Of a DNA stretch of 64,000 nucleotides, positions 1-7,008 are shown piece after piece. The first letter of the stretch is position 1. Each line of letters opens with the position of its first letter. This DNA is from Novipirellula caenicola (GTDB lineage Bacteria > Planctomycetota > Planctomycetia > Pirellulales > Pirellulaceae). The notes under the pieces were generated by a model. The model was not told the DNA's origin and did no database searches. It saw only the letters and a list, made by a program, of their open reading frames with translations. A program made the position numbers and the translations under genes. The stretch lies in contig NZ_BAABRO010000015.1 in the NCBI RefSeq assembly GCF_039545035.1, forward strand, positions 62,001-126,000, written 5' to 3'.

Positions 1-420
1 CTGAAAATAGGTTTTGTTGATCGCATTGGCTAGATTTTCAGGATCGTTCAGCACGATCACGCCTCGTGATGCAGCGAGTTGCCCGAACAAGATGCCGCTG
101 GTTTGAGCCCAGGGACGCTCGGCAGCATCGTCCGACGGATCGTTGCGAAGCAGCAGGACGTCGAGGTCGTCAAGTGAAATCCGAACGCCATCGGATTCCT
201 TGTCTTGAAGTTCGCCCATGAAGTTTTCCAAGGATTCGTAGTGCTCGCCATTGACCGTTCGCGCGGTCGCGTGAACGGCTCCATCAGGCGCGTACACAAA
301 ATCGCCCACGCCGAGCGTGTAGACATGATGTCCCATATTCACTGCGGTCATTGCCAACCGCGTGGTGGTGTACGCCGCTTGTTCGGTCATTACATCATTA
401 ACAACAAAGCCAATCTTCAT
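1..420 (-). CDS. GshB-like ATP-grasp ligase, N-terminal part (cut by window edge)
   Basis: The reading frame starts at ATG 420 and runs off the left edge, so only about 140 residues are visible. The start (MKIGFVVNDV, then NMGHHVYTLGVGDF) looks like the N-terminal domain of prokaryotic glutathione synthetase and related ATP-grasp ligases, which join an amino acid to a peptide using ATP. The catalytic ATP-grasp core is outside the window, so the substrate cannot be judged. The ATG overlaps the stop of the upstream gene as ATGA, which indicates translational coupling. It is the third gene of a minus-strand operon that follows an N-formylglutamate amidohydrolase and a QEGLA protein. Family assignment rests on the N-terminus only. 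Confidence 0.6.
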   Translation of the reverse strand, partial: MKIGFVVNDVMTEQAAYTTTRLAMTAVNMGHHVYTLGVGDFVYAPDGAVHATARTVNGEHYESLENFMGELQDKESDGVRISLDDLDVLLLRNDPSDDAAERPWAQTSGILFGQLAASRGVIVLNDPENLANAINKTYFQ

Positions 421-2375
421 CGGTCGGTCTCCATAAGATCAAGGACCGACTTGCCCCGACAGGCTTCAAGCCGATCACGGATGCGAGCGTCGTTCCAGAA
501 ACGAGGTAAGATACGTGATGGGGTAATGATTCCACGTCGCCGCAGTTCTTGCACATACGGCACGTGTTGCAGACCAATTTTGCCCACGTACAGCGGTTCG
601 ATCTCGTGCCCCGCCCCGAGATAGTCGAGCAAATCACGCAACCCCCGCAGATAAATCAAATCCTTGGTATAGCCGCCACCGCGGTACACCCGAAGCGTGG
701 TGGTAAAGGAAGTATGTGGAGCAAAACGATATTTTTTGTGCAGCAAGCGAAACGTTTCGACAAACGATTTGCCGGTGACCATCGAATCAACCGCGATCAC
801 CCGCGCAGCCAAGGTTCGCAGACGCCGTTTCGTTAAACCGCCACACAAATATTCCGCCAGCACGGCAAGCCCCTCTTGCAATTCCTCGTAACCAGCCAGG
901 CCAGCGTAGAGTTGTTGGAAGGGTTGGCAGCGGCCGTTGAAATAGGTCAGCAAATGGGTGCCGATCTCGTGATGCAGCAACGATTCCACTCGCTTTTTAG
1001 CAAGTTTGATTTTGCTCGAAATCAACAATCGGTCTTGCGAGACCATGATGCCTGAGGCGATGGCATCCGAGACCTCCACGACCGCAGTGAACTCATTCAT
1101 CTTGGTGTGGTAATAGTCGATTTCATCATGCGCTCGCTGAACGATCTGTTCGCTGACCATGCAGCGAGCCGATTTGGATTTGGGTTTTGCGGTTGGATGG
1201 ATCGTTTGCAGAATGTCTTTGGCCAACGTCAACAGTGACTGCTCAGGGCGACCGTACAGCTGCAAACTCGTGCTCAAAAATGGCGATGGATGCGTAAACG
1301 GCTTTGATTTTTCCGGTTGGTCGAGATCACGCAGGGCGGTCAGTTGGCGATCGAGTTCGTTTTGTTTCTCCCAGAACAGATGAGCAAGCGTGGGGTCTTC
1401 GACGCGTTCAATTTCGATATCGAACAGACGACGCTTCAGGACGTTGGGGTGATACGGCAGCGGCCGATAGTAAAGTGGTGGCAATTCACAATAGCCGTTG
1501 TCATGAAACTGTTGCCAAGCCTCGTCGGCATTGGTCGGCGTGACTTGTAGCAAAAAGTCAAACGATTCCGAAACGTTACAGAGTTGTTGGTCGATTAAAC
1601 GTGTCGCTTTGACAAGCGACGAGGGGCCAAGCGATTCGAAGTGGACTTTCGCCGACGGGTCATGGCTGCCTGTGAACTCGGCAATCGTTTTGCGAAGCGC
1701 GGTGGCGAGTTGGCGACGAAACGATTGCAAGACAACTGGGTAAAGGGATCCGTTGCGGGCGTCGCGATACACTGGTTTGACCGCGATGCCGATGGTGCAA
1801 CAGCCTGCGTTGGCCTCGCGATTGCATTGGGCCGCAAGCGACGCGGTGTCCGGCGGCCCGATGATCCCATCGCTTCGCTTGGTGACGGTGCCGCGACGGC
1901 CGTGAATCGAAATCTCCTTGAGTGAATTTTCCAACACTTCCATCGTCGACGGCAACGCATCCAAGTCGGGCGAGACAATTTCGAAACTCGGACGAATCGA
2001 AGTCACGCTGTGTGATGCGTCCGAACTCCAGATTTCGACGAACAAGAACGTGCCAAAGTGTTCTTGCATAATGCCGCCAATTCCCGTCGTCAACGTCACC
2101 AGCCCCGAATGGTACTTTGGGTCGGCGGACGAAAATAAATAGGCCGCCTCGGTGGTCACCAATTCGCGGGTGCCCACGTCCTCGCGACCGACTGGCGAGC
2201 GATAGACGCACAGGAAGGGAAGTTGCCGATCAAATTTTAATCGGCCATCCCCAGGTAGCGTCCGCCGCACCCGATCGTTTTTCGACAGCCGAGCGCATAC
2301 GGCATCGGTAATCGCATCAAATTCTGATTCGATCCGGTCGAGTCTCGTTTGCGGTGGCGTGCTAGTGGGTTTCAC
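417..2375 (-). CDS. QEGLA-motif (DUF1704) metallopeptidase-like protein
   Basis: This 652-residue protein belongs to the family annotated as 'flavohemoglobin expression-modulating QEGLA motif protein'. Near residue 467 it carries HHEIGTH, an HExxxH zinc-peptidase motif, followed about 35 residues later by the family signature LQEGLAVLAEY, whose Glu is the likely third metal ligand. Eukaryotic members of this superfamily (MATCAP/KIAA0895) are tubulin carboxypeptidases, so a protease role is likelier than the old regulatory name. I chose GTG 2375 as start because it overlaps the upstream TGA as GTGA; the frame stays open for 20 more codons upstream, but those overlap the preceding gene. Its own stop overlaps the ATP-grasp start. 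The bacterial substrate is unknown. Confidence 0.85.
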   Translation of the reverse strand: MKPTSTPPQTRLDRIESEFDAITDAVCARLSKNDRVRRTLPGDGRLKFDRQLPFLCVYRSPVGREDVGTRELVTTEAAYLFSSADPKYHSGLVTLTTGIGGIMQEHFGTFLFVEIWSSDASHSVTSIRPSFEIVSPDLDALPSTMEVLENSLKEISIHGRRGTVTKRSDGIIGPPDTASLAAQCNREANAGCCTIGIAVKPVYRDARNGSLYPVVLQSFRRQLATALRKTIAEFTGSHDPSAKVHFESLGPSSLVKATRLIDQQLCNVSESFDFLLQVTPTNADEAWQQFHDNGYCELPPLYYRPLPYHPNVLKRRLFDIEIERVEDPTLAHLFWEKQNELDRQLTALRDLDQPEKSKPFTHPSPFLSTSLQLYGRPEQSLLTLAKDILQTIHPTAKPKSKSARCMVSEQIVQRAHDEIDYYHTKMNEFTAVVEVSDAIASGIMVSQDRLLISSKIKLAKKRVESLLHHEIGTHLLTYFNGRCQPFQQLYAGLAGYEELQEGLAVLAEYLCGGLTKRRLRTLAARVIAVDSMVTGKSFVETFRLLHKKYRFAPHTSFTTTLRVYRGGGYTKDLIYLRGLRDLLDYLGAGHEIEPLYVGKIGLQHVPYVQELRRRGIITPSRILPRFWNDARIRDRLEACRGKSVLDLMETDR

Positions 2376-3157
2376 AGTTGTCTCAATGCAGTTTGAACGC
2401 CTGGCAAAGTGGACTCTAACGCTTTGTAGATACACTCCACCTCATCGGGGTCGGCTTCGCCTTCCCATTCATCCATAAAGAACTTTTTGAACTCGATCGC
2501 AATTGCACAGGCCTGCTCAGGAAAGGTCGAGTGAATCCATTCACCAAAATAGCCGCCTTGGAATTTGACGTTTTCGCGGACGTCCAATTTGCGACCATGA
2601 AAGTCATACGCTCGCAACTCGGCGATAAAGCGATCGACGACCGGCGCCCAAAATTGGCGGTCCATCGTTCCGGTGCCAATGTTGACCTCGGGGTTGTGTT
2701 TCGGGTCGGCGGGCGGAGCATCGGCTCCTTCGCGACGGTGGTTGTAGGTGTGCAAATCGTAGACAACGATGCGGCCATGTTCTTCGATCAGCTCACGCAG
2801 TAGCGCTTCAACATCGGCGTAGAATTCGTCGTATTCTCGCAGCGACGCTTCGATCATTTTCGGATCCGGTGGCGTATCCCAAACCTCCATTCCCCACGCA
2901 TCGGCTGGCGTCTCGTAGACGGCCTTGTCACGCGGACGGTTCAGATCCACTTCGAAACGCGATCGCAGACCGACAATTTGCGTTTTGGCAATCTGCGTCC
3001 ATTCCCCGGTGATCGGATCTTCCTCTCGCTGCTGTTCGTCTTCGTCAATTGCCAATCGCTGCTCGACGCTGCGGCGGGTGTCATGCCCATTGTGAATCGC
3101 CGCCGCAATAATAGGGCTCGTTCCTCGCTGGAAGATGCAATGAGGGTGAAGTGCCAC
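2372..3157 (-). CDS. N-formylglutamate amidohydrolase family protein
   Basis: This 261-residue protein resembles N-formylglutamate amidohydrolases (HutG type), zinc enzymes that release formate from N-formylglutamate. Visible family features are the early HNGHD, RSRFEVDLNRPRD in the middle and a later DLHTYNHRR segment. The proposed start is GTG 3157, preceded by GGGAGA at good spacing; upstream in-frame codons (MVQHLPF...) have no ribosome site and lie in the leader. It is first in a coupled operon with the QEGLA protein and the ATP-grasp enzyme, and a sigma-54-type promoter lies about 100 bp upstream. No other histidine-degradation genes are nearby, so a role in peptide or amino-acid conjugate processing is at least as likely as histidine catabolism. 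Confidence 0.82.
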   Translation of the reverse strand: MALHPHCIFQRGTSPIIAAAIHNGHDTRRSVEQRLAIDEDEQQREEDPITGEWTQIAKTQIVGLRSRFEVDLNRPRDKAVYETPADAWGMEVWDTPPDPKMIEASLREYDEFYADVEALLRELIEEHGRIVVYDLHTYNHRREGADAPPADPKHNPEVNIGTGTMDRQFWAPVVDRFIAELRAYDFHGRKLDVRENVKFQGGYFGEWIHSTFPEQACAIAIEFKKFFMDEWEGEADPDEVECIYKALESTLPGVQTALRQL

Positions 3158-3251
3158 AGGGGGATCTCCCTTCGATGGACGAGGAATGTGAAAACAGCAA
3201 ACGAGGCCGAAGCAGGCCTTCGCGATAACGAAAGGTTCGCAAGAACGAAAA

Positions 3252-3267
3252 GGCAAATGCTGTACCA
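3252..3267 (-). promoter_or_regulatory. sigma-54 promoter for the amidohydrolase-QEGLA-ATP-grasp operon
   Basis: Read on the minus strand the site is TGGTACAGCATTTGCC: GG (3266-3265), ten bases, GC (3254-3253), matching sigma-54 spacing with a TTTGC -12 element. The predicted start of transcription, near 3241, leaves an 84-base leader before GTG 3157. The rest of 3270-3430 shows no convincing gene. Confidence 0.65.
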
Positions 3268-3434
3268 CTCAGAATCAACTTGTTGATTCGTGGCTGGTGT
3301 GGAATCGAGCTCGACTCGCTATCGCTATCGCAGATGACGTTCGCGTTTGCTCCGCTGCCCGCTGCGGCATCAAGTTGGCGGCTTTGCGTTCAGAACGCGA
3401 CGTTGGTTGGGTGTTTTTAAGACGAAATGCTGGC

Positions 3435-3451
3435 TCGGCACACCGTTTGCC
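3435..3451 (+). promoter_or_regulatory. sigma-54 promoter for the PA2169-type gene
   Basis: TCGGCACACCGTTTGCC has GG at 3437-3438 and GC at 3449-3450 with ten bases between, and a TTTGC -12 element. Transcription would start near 3462, giving a leader of about 100 bases that holds the hairpin at 3504-3533. Confidence 0.6.
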
Positions 3452-3503
3452 TTATCCAGAGAGGTTGGGTTGTCGACACGCAAAACCGTGGTTTGGCAAC
3501 CGT

Positions 3504-3533
3504 GACGACTCGTTTTTTACGAGGCGTCCTTTT
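3504..3533 (+). promoter_or_regulatory. hairpin with U-tract in the leader of the PA2169-type gene
   Basis: GACGACTCG (3504-3512) pairs with CGAGGCGTC (3520-3528), one mismatch, around a T-rich loop, and is followed by TTTT. It lies between the proposed sigma-54 promoter and the start codon, so it may be an attenuator or an mRNA-stabilising structure. It could also terminate an upstream transcript. Confidence 0.35.
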
Positions 3534-3564
3534 CATAAGAAACGAACTTTAATCGGAGCCTGCC

Positions 3565-4035
3565 ATGAGTCTAGAAACAAAGCAAAGCCTTAGCGAAGCC
3601 ACCGTCAAGAAACTTCAAAAGCTAATCCGCGCCAACATTGACTCCTATGACGGGTTTCGTGAATCGGCAGAAGAATTGAGCGACAAAAAGCTGGCGACCC
3701 TGTTCCGCGAGATTGCCAATGAGCGATCGGCGCTAGCAACGGAGTTGCAGAATTACGTCGAATGGAACGGCGAAGAGGCCGAGGATGATGGTTCCGCCAC
3801 AGCTGGTGTGCACCGTGCGTGGATCAACGTTCGCAGCAAGCTCAATGGGGGCGATCCCTATGTAATTCTGATCGAAGCCGAGCGTGGCGAAGATCATATC
3901 AAGAATGCCTACGAAGAAGTGCTCAAGGACACCGCGGGCAGCGCAATGAACGATGTGTTGTTGTCGCAATACGCGGTAGTCAAAGCGGGACATGACAAAG
4001 TCCGTGATCTTCGTGACGCGTACAAGAACAAGTAG
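3565..4035 (+). CDS. PA2169-type four-helix-bundle protein (DUF2383)
   Basis: This 156-residue, mostly helical protein matches the PA2169 family of ferritin-like four-helix bundles. Supporting stretches are KLQKLIRANIDSYDGFRESAEE, then LFREIANERSALATELQ, and ERGEDHIKNAYEEVLKD near the C-terminus. Members are small stress-associated proteins whose biochemical role is not settled. The start at 3565 has GGAG seven bases upstream. A sigma-54-type promoter lies about 115 bp upstream, and the gene opens a run of small stress genes (DUF3309, lipoprotein, CsbD, dodecin, ferritin). No signal peptide or membrane segment is visible. Confidence 0.85.
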   Translation: MSLETKQSLSEATVKKLQKLIRANIDSYDGFRESAEELSDKKLATLFREIANERSALATELQNYVEWNGEEAEDDGSATAGVHRAWINVRSKLNGGDPYVILIEAERGEDHIKNAYEEVLKDTAGSAMNDVLLSQYAVVKAGHDKVRDLRDAYKNK

Positions 4036-4157
4036 GCGATCTCGCCCACTGGATTAACGGCTCTGTTGTCCGGTCTGTAATTTCCTCGCACCTTGTTTTA
4101 GGAACAGCAGAGCCCGCTGTTTAGCGTCTTGGCTGAAGTGCCAAGCGGAGAATCGTG

Positions 4158-4310
4158 ATGTACACCATTTTGCTGATCCTGTTGATCTTGTTGCTCGTAG
4201 GGGCGTTGCCGACGTGGCCGCACTCGAGAAGTTGGGGGTACGCCCCGAGTGGAGCACTGACGTTGATTGTCATCGTCGTCTTGGTGCTGCTGTTGATGGG
4301 GTATCTATAA
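4158..4310 (+). CDS. DUF3309 small membrane protein
   Basis: A 50-residue protein made of two hydrophobic segments (MYTILLILLILLLVGA and LTLIVIVVLVLLLMGYL) joined by PTWPHSRSWGYAPSG. The central PTWPHSRSWGY..SG signature is characteristic of DUF3309, a family of tiny inner-membrane proteins of unknown function, often found near stress genes. Its length is normal for the family. GGAG lies about ten bases before the ATG. A GC-rich hairpin directly after the stop probably terminates the transcript. Confidence 0.85.
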   Translation: MYTILLILLILLLVGALPTWPHSRSWGYAPSGALTLIVIVVLVLLLMGYL

Positions 4311-4360
4311 GGCCCGTAAGTCCAGGCACCGTGATCATGCCCTGTCATTACGGGGCCTTT
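4309..4360 (+). terminator. hairpin terminator after the DUF3309 gene
   Basis: AAGGCCCGTAA right at the stop codon pairs with TTACGGGGCCTT (4348-4359), giving a GC-rich stem followed by TTT. The loop is about 30 bases, longer than ideal. Confidence 0.45.
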
Positions 4361-4416
4361 CACGGCTGCCTCAATCAAGTTTCACTTCTTTTGAATCACC
4401 ACTGGCTAGGTCAATC

Positions 4417-4596
4417 ATGAAATCAATTACTCAATCGATGCGGTCGTTGTTTGTCGTCGGAACACTGCTTGCCGGTTTCGCAATCGTCGGCTGTGATAAC
4501 AAAGAAACGCTGTTGGACGTCGATACACCCGATGGTGGCGTCGAGGTCGAGCGGTCGTTGGACACCGGAGAGGTGACGGTCGACGTGGATGAATAG
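4417..4596 (+). CDS. small predicted lipoprotein
   Basis: A 59-residue protein with a classic lipoprotein signal peptide: positively charged start, hydrophobic core VVGTLLAGFAI, and lipobox IVGC with the modified Cys at residue 26. The mature part is only 33 residues and very acidic (LLDVDTPDGGVEVERSLDTGEVTVDVDE). Similar short lipoproteins occur in planctomycetes but I know no function. A rho-independent terminator lies 180 bp downstream. The short length means the call rests on the signal peptide and the clean reading frame. Confidence 0.65.
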   Translation: MKSITQSMRSLFVVGTLLAGFAIVGCDNKETLLDVDTPDGGVEVERSLDTGEVTVDVDE

Positions 4597-4668
4597 CGAT
4601 CCATCGAAATCGCCGCTGTGATCCGCTGTAATCCATTGAAAAGCAGCGTAACGGCTTGTTGTTTTAAT

Positions 4669-4730
4669 GAGCCGTGACGCGTCAGCGGCCGGGTCCCACG
4701 TGTTACCCGGTGCCCCACGGCCCACGGCTC
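4669..4730. repeat. palindromic intergenic repeat, Rhodopirellula style
   Basis: GAGCCGTG (4669-4676) is mirrored by CACGGCTC (4723-4730) around a GC-rich centre that includes CGGCCGGGTCCCACGTG. The pattern resembles dispersed intergenic palindromes common in Rhodopirellula genomes, from memory. It could fold into a cruciform or an RNA hairpin. Confidence 0.5.
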
Positions 4731-4774
4731 ACTGTTGCAATTTGCATTTGGATTAAATCAACAAGTCGTTCATA

Positions 4775-4808
4775 GGCAGCATTCCTCGCCAAGGGATGCT
4801 GCCTTTTT
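4775..4808 (+). terminator. rho-independent terminator
   Basis: GGCAGCAT (4775-4782) pairs with ATGCTGCC (4796-4803), followed immediately by TTTTT. It faces the plus strand and would end transcription from the lipoprotein gene before the csbD promoter. Confidence 0.75.
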
Positions 4809-4953
4809 ACATGGTCGCATTCCCGTGCGGATCCCGCTTAATGCCATCCGCTTTCGCGCGAAGCCGGTGGTTTTATCGCAGTTCGGCGTAATTGAATGAG
4901 GCTTTTGATATCGTTTTTGAGTTCGTCACTGGACCATCTCCGGCGTAAGCGTT

Positions 4954-4970
4954 TTGGCGCGGCAAATGCA
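4954..4970 (+). promoter_or_regulatory. possible sigma-54 promoter for the CsbD gene
   Basis: TTGGCGCGGCAAATGCA has GG (4956-4957), ten bases, GC (4968-4969). The -24 part is good but the -12 part is ATGC rather than TTGC, so it is weaker than others in the window. It lies about 70 bp upstream of the start codon. Confidence 0.4.
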
Positions 4971-5041
4971 GGAGTGGTGCTGTGTAGAGGAGCCCGAATG
5001 AGGGCCGTTTATCCTTCAACTCAAAAATGGGAGATCTTGAT

Positions 5042-5245
5042 ATGAATTGGGACCAAATCCAAGGAAAATGGAAACAGGCCAAAGGACAGGTCAAACAGCG
5101 TTGGGGCGATCTTACCGATGATGATCTGGATCGCGTCGATGGTAAACGCGAAGAATTGGTCGGCCGCGTTCAAGAGCGATATGGTGTCGCTCGAGAAGAG
5201 GCGGAACGCCAAGTGCAAGAGTTTGAATCCTCGTGCAACTGCTAA
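5042..5245 (+). CDS. CsbD family stress protein
   Basis: A 67-residue hydrophilic, highly charged protein. MNWDQIQGKWKQAKGQVKQRWGDLTDDDLDRVDGKREELVGRVQERYG is a textbook CsbD sequence. CsbD proteins are general-stress proteins (sigma-B controlled in Bacillus) without an assigned activity. I prefer ATG 5042 over the in-frame ATG 5027, because GGGAGA at 5028-5033 then serves as ribosome site. The C-terminus SSCNC adds two cysteines not usual for the family. Confidence 0.9.
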   Translation: MNWDQIQGKWKQAKGQVKQRWGDLTDDDLDRVDGKREELVGRVQERYGVAREEAERQVQEFESSCNC

Positions 5246-5269
5246 AACGTGATCGAGTCAAGCGAGTGC

Positions 5270-5326
5270 GACGCTCCCTCGGTTTGGGCCATTCCCCCGG
5301 AATGGGCCTGATCGCGAAGGAGCGTC
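5270..5326. repeat. nested inverted repeat after csbD
   Basis: Outer arms GACGCTCC (5270-5277) and GGAGCGTC (5319-5326) enclose a second pair around GGCCATTCC / GGAATGGGCC. There is no T-tract, so it may be a transcript-stabilising stem or a factor-dependent terminator. Confidence 0.45.
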
Positions 5327-5388
5327 TGTGGGAGACCATGGAAATGTGACAACGGAACTGTGACAACGACGAAGATGACAAACGGAGA

Positions 5389-5405
5389 AGGGGACAAGGT
5401 TTGCA
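5389..5405 (+). promoter_or_regulatory. possible sigma-54 promoter for the 5485 gene
   Basis: GG (5391-5392), ten bases, GC (5403-5404), with a TTTGC -12 element. The -24 element GGGGAC departs from TGGCAC. If used, transcription starts near 5416, which supports ATG 5485 as the true start of the following gene. Confidence 0.4.
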
Positions 5406-5484
5406 ATGGGATGACACCCAAAGTCCTGCCAACGCGTCGCCCCTCGAAAACGAAACCACCACCAAGCTCGCTGCGAGAAACAAA

Positions 5485-5853
5485 ATGAATGAGACAAAAA
5501 CCAACGAAGAAACGAACCCCGAAATTGAAGCGCATCTGAACGAACTGGCCAAAATCTGTTGTCAATCGTTGGCGGGGGAAAGTGACGCCGAGATGGACCG
5601 CGTCGAAAATTTGTTGAAGTCGCTTTTGATGAGTGGGTATGTCGGTAAAAAGCACCGCTCGTTCCAGGTCGACTTGGAAAACCGAGTCAAGGACCAGTGC
5701 CGCGATTGCGCCATGCATCGCGGGGGAGCGTTGTCATCGATTTCCGAAAAACTCAGCAAGAAATTCGCCGATCTCGCTCGCTGGGAATCGAGAACTCCGA
5801 GTGACGCTTCGCCAGCCAAGCCGGCCAATATCAGTTCGGCGACCGACGCTTAG
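5485..5853 (+). CDS. hypothetical protein with conserved-looking cysteines
   Basis: A 122-residue soluble protein that I do not recognise. The N-terminal half is acidic (EIEAHLNELAKICCQSLAGESDAEMDRVENLLKSLL). The middle has Cys-x2-Cys (CRDC) followed by AMHRGG. With the earlier CC pair this could bind a metal or form disulfides. The C-terminal tail is Ser/Ala/Pro-rich. The frame opens upstream at 5401, but ATG 5485 fits a start downstream of the possible sigma-54 site. It lies between csbD and dodecin in a run of small stress genes. Confidence 0.5.
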   Translation: MNETKTNEETNPEIEAHLNELAKICCQSLAGESDAEMDRVENLLKSLLMSGYVGKKHRSFQVDLENRVKDQCRDCAMHRGGALSSISEKLSKKFADLARWESRTPSDASPAKPANISSATDA

Positions 5854-6097
5854 TTCCCCCCCTTTTCTGATCCTATTTCGAGCACGCTTTGATTCGCTCG
5901 GTTGGGGGGGCGGCGTTATACTGAACGTCATCGCCGCGGTAGGGCCGCCGAGGCACCGGCGTGGTAGGGCCGCCAAGGTATCGTCACCGGGATCATCGCA
6001 TCGGTGTCTTGAGCACGGGCCCTGGACACCGGTGCTTTCTAACCCGTGATCGTCAAATCCACGTGCTGGTTTCATCATCTCAACCCGAGCAAACGAC

Positions 6098-6307
6098 ATG
6101 TCCAATCACATCTACAAAAAGATCGAACTCACCGGGACCTCGACCACCTCGATCGAAGACGCTGTGAACAACGCCATCAGTCGAGCCGCCAAGACGCTCA
6201 AGGAACTTCGCTGGTTCGAAGTGATCGAGACGCGAGGTGACATCGCCAATGGCAAAGTCTCGCATTGGCAAGTGACCATCAAGGTCGGGTTCACCCTTGA
6301 CGAATAG
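6098..6307 (+). CDS. dodecin (flavin-binding)
   Basis: A 69-residue protein with the dodecin pattern: [44 protein letters not shown] followed by a strand ending [13 protein letters not shown]. Dodecins form hollow dodecamers that store riboflavin or FMN/FAD in pairs. The Trp that stacks on the flavin is present in LRWFEV. The length is exactly typical. The 244 bp upstream contain GC-rich direct repeats (GTAGGGCCGCC twice near 5939-5976) but no promoter I can defend. A flavin store fits an island with several flavoenzymes (HydG, disulfide oxidoreductase, DHOD-like proteins). Confidence 0.9.
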   Translation: MSNHIYKKIELTGTSTTSIEDAVNNAISRAAKTLKELRWFEVIETRGDIANGKVSHWQVTIKVGFTLDE

Positions 6308-6334
6308 CTTGACGAATAGCTCGGCGAATAGCTC
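6299..6334 (+). repeat. 12-bp tandem repeat, three copies
   Basis: GACGAATAGCTT, GACGAATAGCTC and GGCGAATAGCTC follow one another, overlapping the end of the dodecin gene and extending into the ferritin upstream region. Each copy after the first adds a further in-frame-looking TAG, so slippage here would not lengthen dodecin. Confidence 0.8.
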
Positions 6335-6471
6335 GACCAATCGATTGAGCCCCCATTGGCGTTAGCCAGCTAGTCCAATTACGAGGTCGCGCGTTAGGAT
6401 GCGGATTGAAATCGGCAGCGTCCGAGCCGATCCCTGTTTATCCTTGAAGAAAAATACGAAGAAAAAGTCTC

Positions 6472-6984
6472 ATGTCTCATCATCAAGTCACCGACGCCCT
6501 GAATGAACAACTCTCCTGCGAATTGGGTTCATGGTATGCCTATCTGGCCATGAGCGCTTGGTGTGATCGCCAACAATTGACCGGATGCGCCGGTTGGCTT
6601 CGGGCTCAAGCCCAAGAAGAGTACACCCATGCCATGAAGATCTACGACTTCCTGCTCGTCCGCGATGTCGAGGTGAAGTTGACTCAAGTTGATCCGCCAC
6701 GACAAGAATTTGCCAATATCGTCGAGATTTTTGAGTGGGCGCTCAAGCAAGAGAAAGAAAACACGCAGCGCATCGACGCCCTGTTCCAACTTGCCATGGA
6801 ACAGAAAGCGTTTGCGTCGTTGGTGGAATTACAGTGGTTCATCACCGAACAAGTCGAAGAGGAGCAGTCGGCTCGAGCCAATCTTGCTCGCATCAAGATG
6901 GTGGCCAATGATCCCGCAGCGATCTTGGATTTCGACAACATGCTCGGCGAACGCAATCTGCCTATGGACACCACCCCGCACTAA
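6472..6984 (+). CDS. ferritin (FtnA-type)
   Basis: A 170-residue non-haem ferritin that oxidises and stores iron. Ferroxidase-site residues are visible: Glu17 (LSCELGSWYAY), Glu50 and His53 (QAQEEYTHAMKIYDF), and further acidic residues in ALKQEKENTQ and EQVEEEQSA. Length and the late ANDPAAILDFDNMLGER stretch are typical of bacterial FtnA. The stop is only 24 bp before hypF, so iron storage and hydrogenase cofactor assembly may be co-transcribed. The upstream 160 bp hold the 12-bp repeats and no clear promoter. Confidence 0.93.
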   Translation: MSHHQVTDALNEQLSCELGSWYAYLAMSAWCDRQQLTGCAGWLRAQAQEEYTHAMKIYDFLLVRDVEVKLTQVDPPRQEFANIVEIFEWALKQEKENTQRIDALFQLAMEQKAFASLVELQWFITEQVEEEQSARANLARIKMVANDPAAILDFDNMLGERNLPMDTTPH

Positions 6985-7008
6985 TACGTCGAAGTCACTG
7001 AGGCTCCC

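Noticed and set aside
3297-3593. Plus-strand frame of 98 codons before the PA2169-type gene
   Set aside because: It runs through the promoter and hairpin and overlaps the start of the real gene; composition is not protein-like.
5401-5484. Upstream extension of the 122-residue hypothetical
   Set aside because: It lies at or before the predicted transcription start and lacks a ribosome site.
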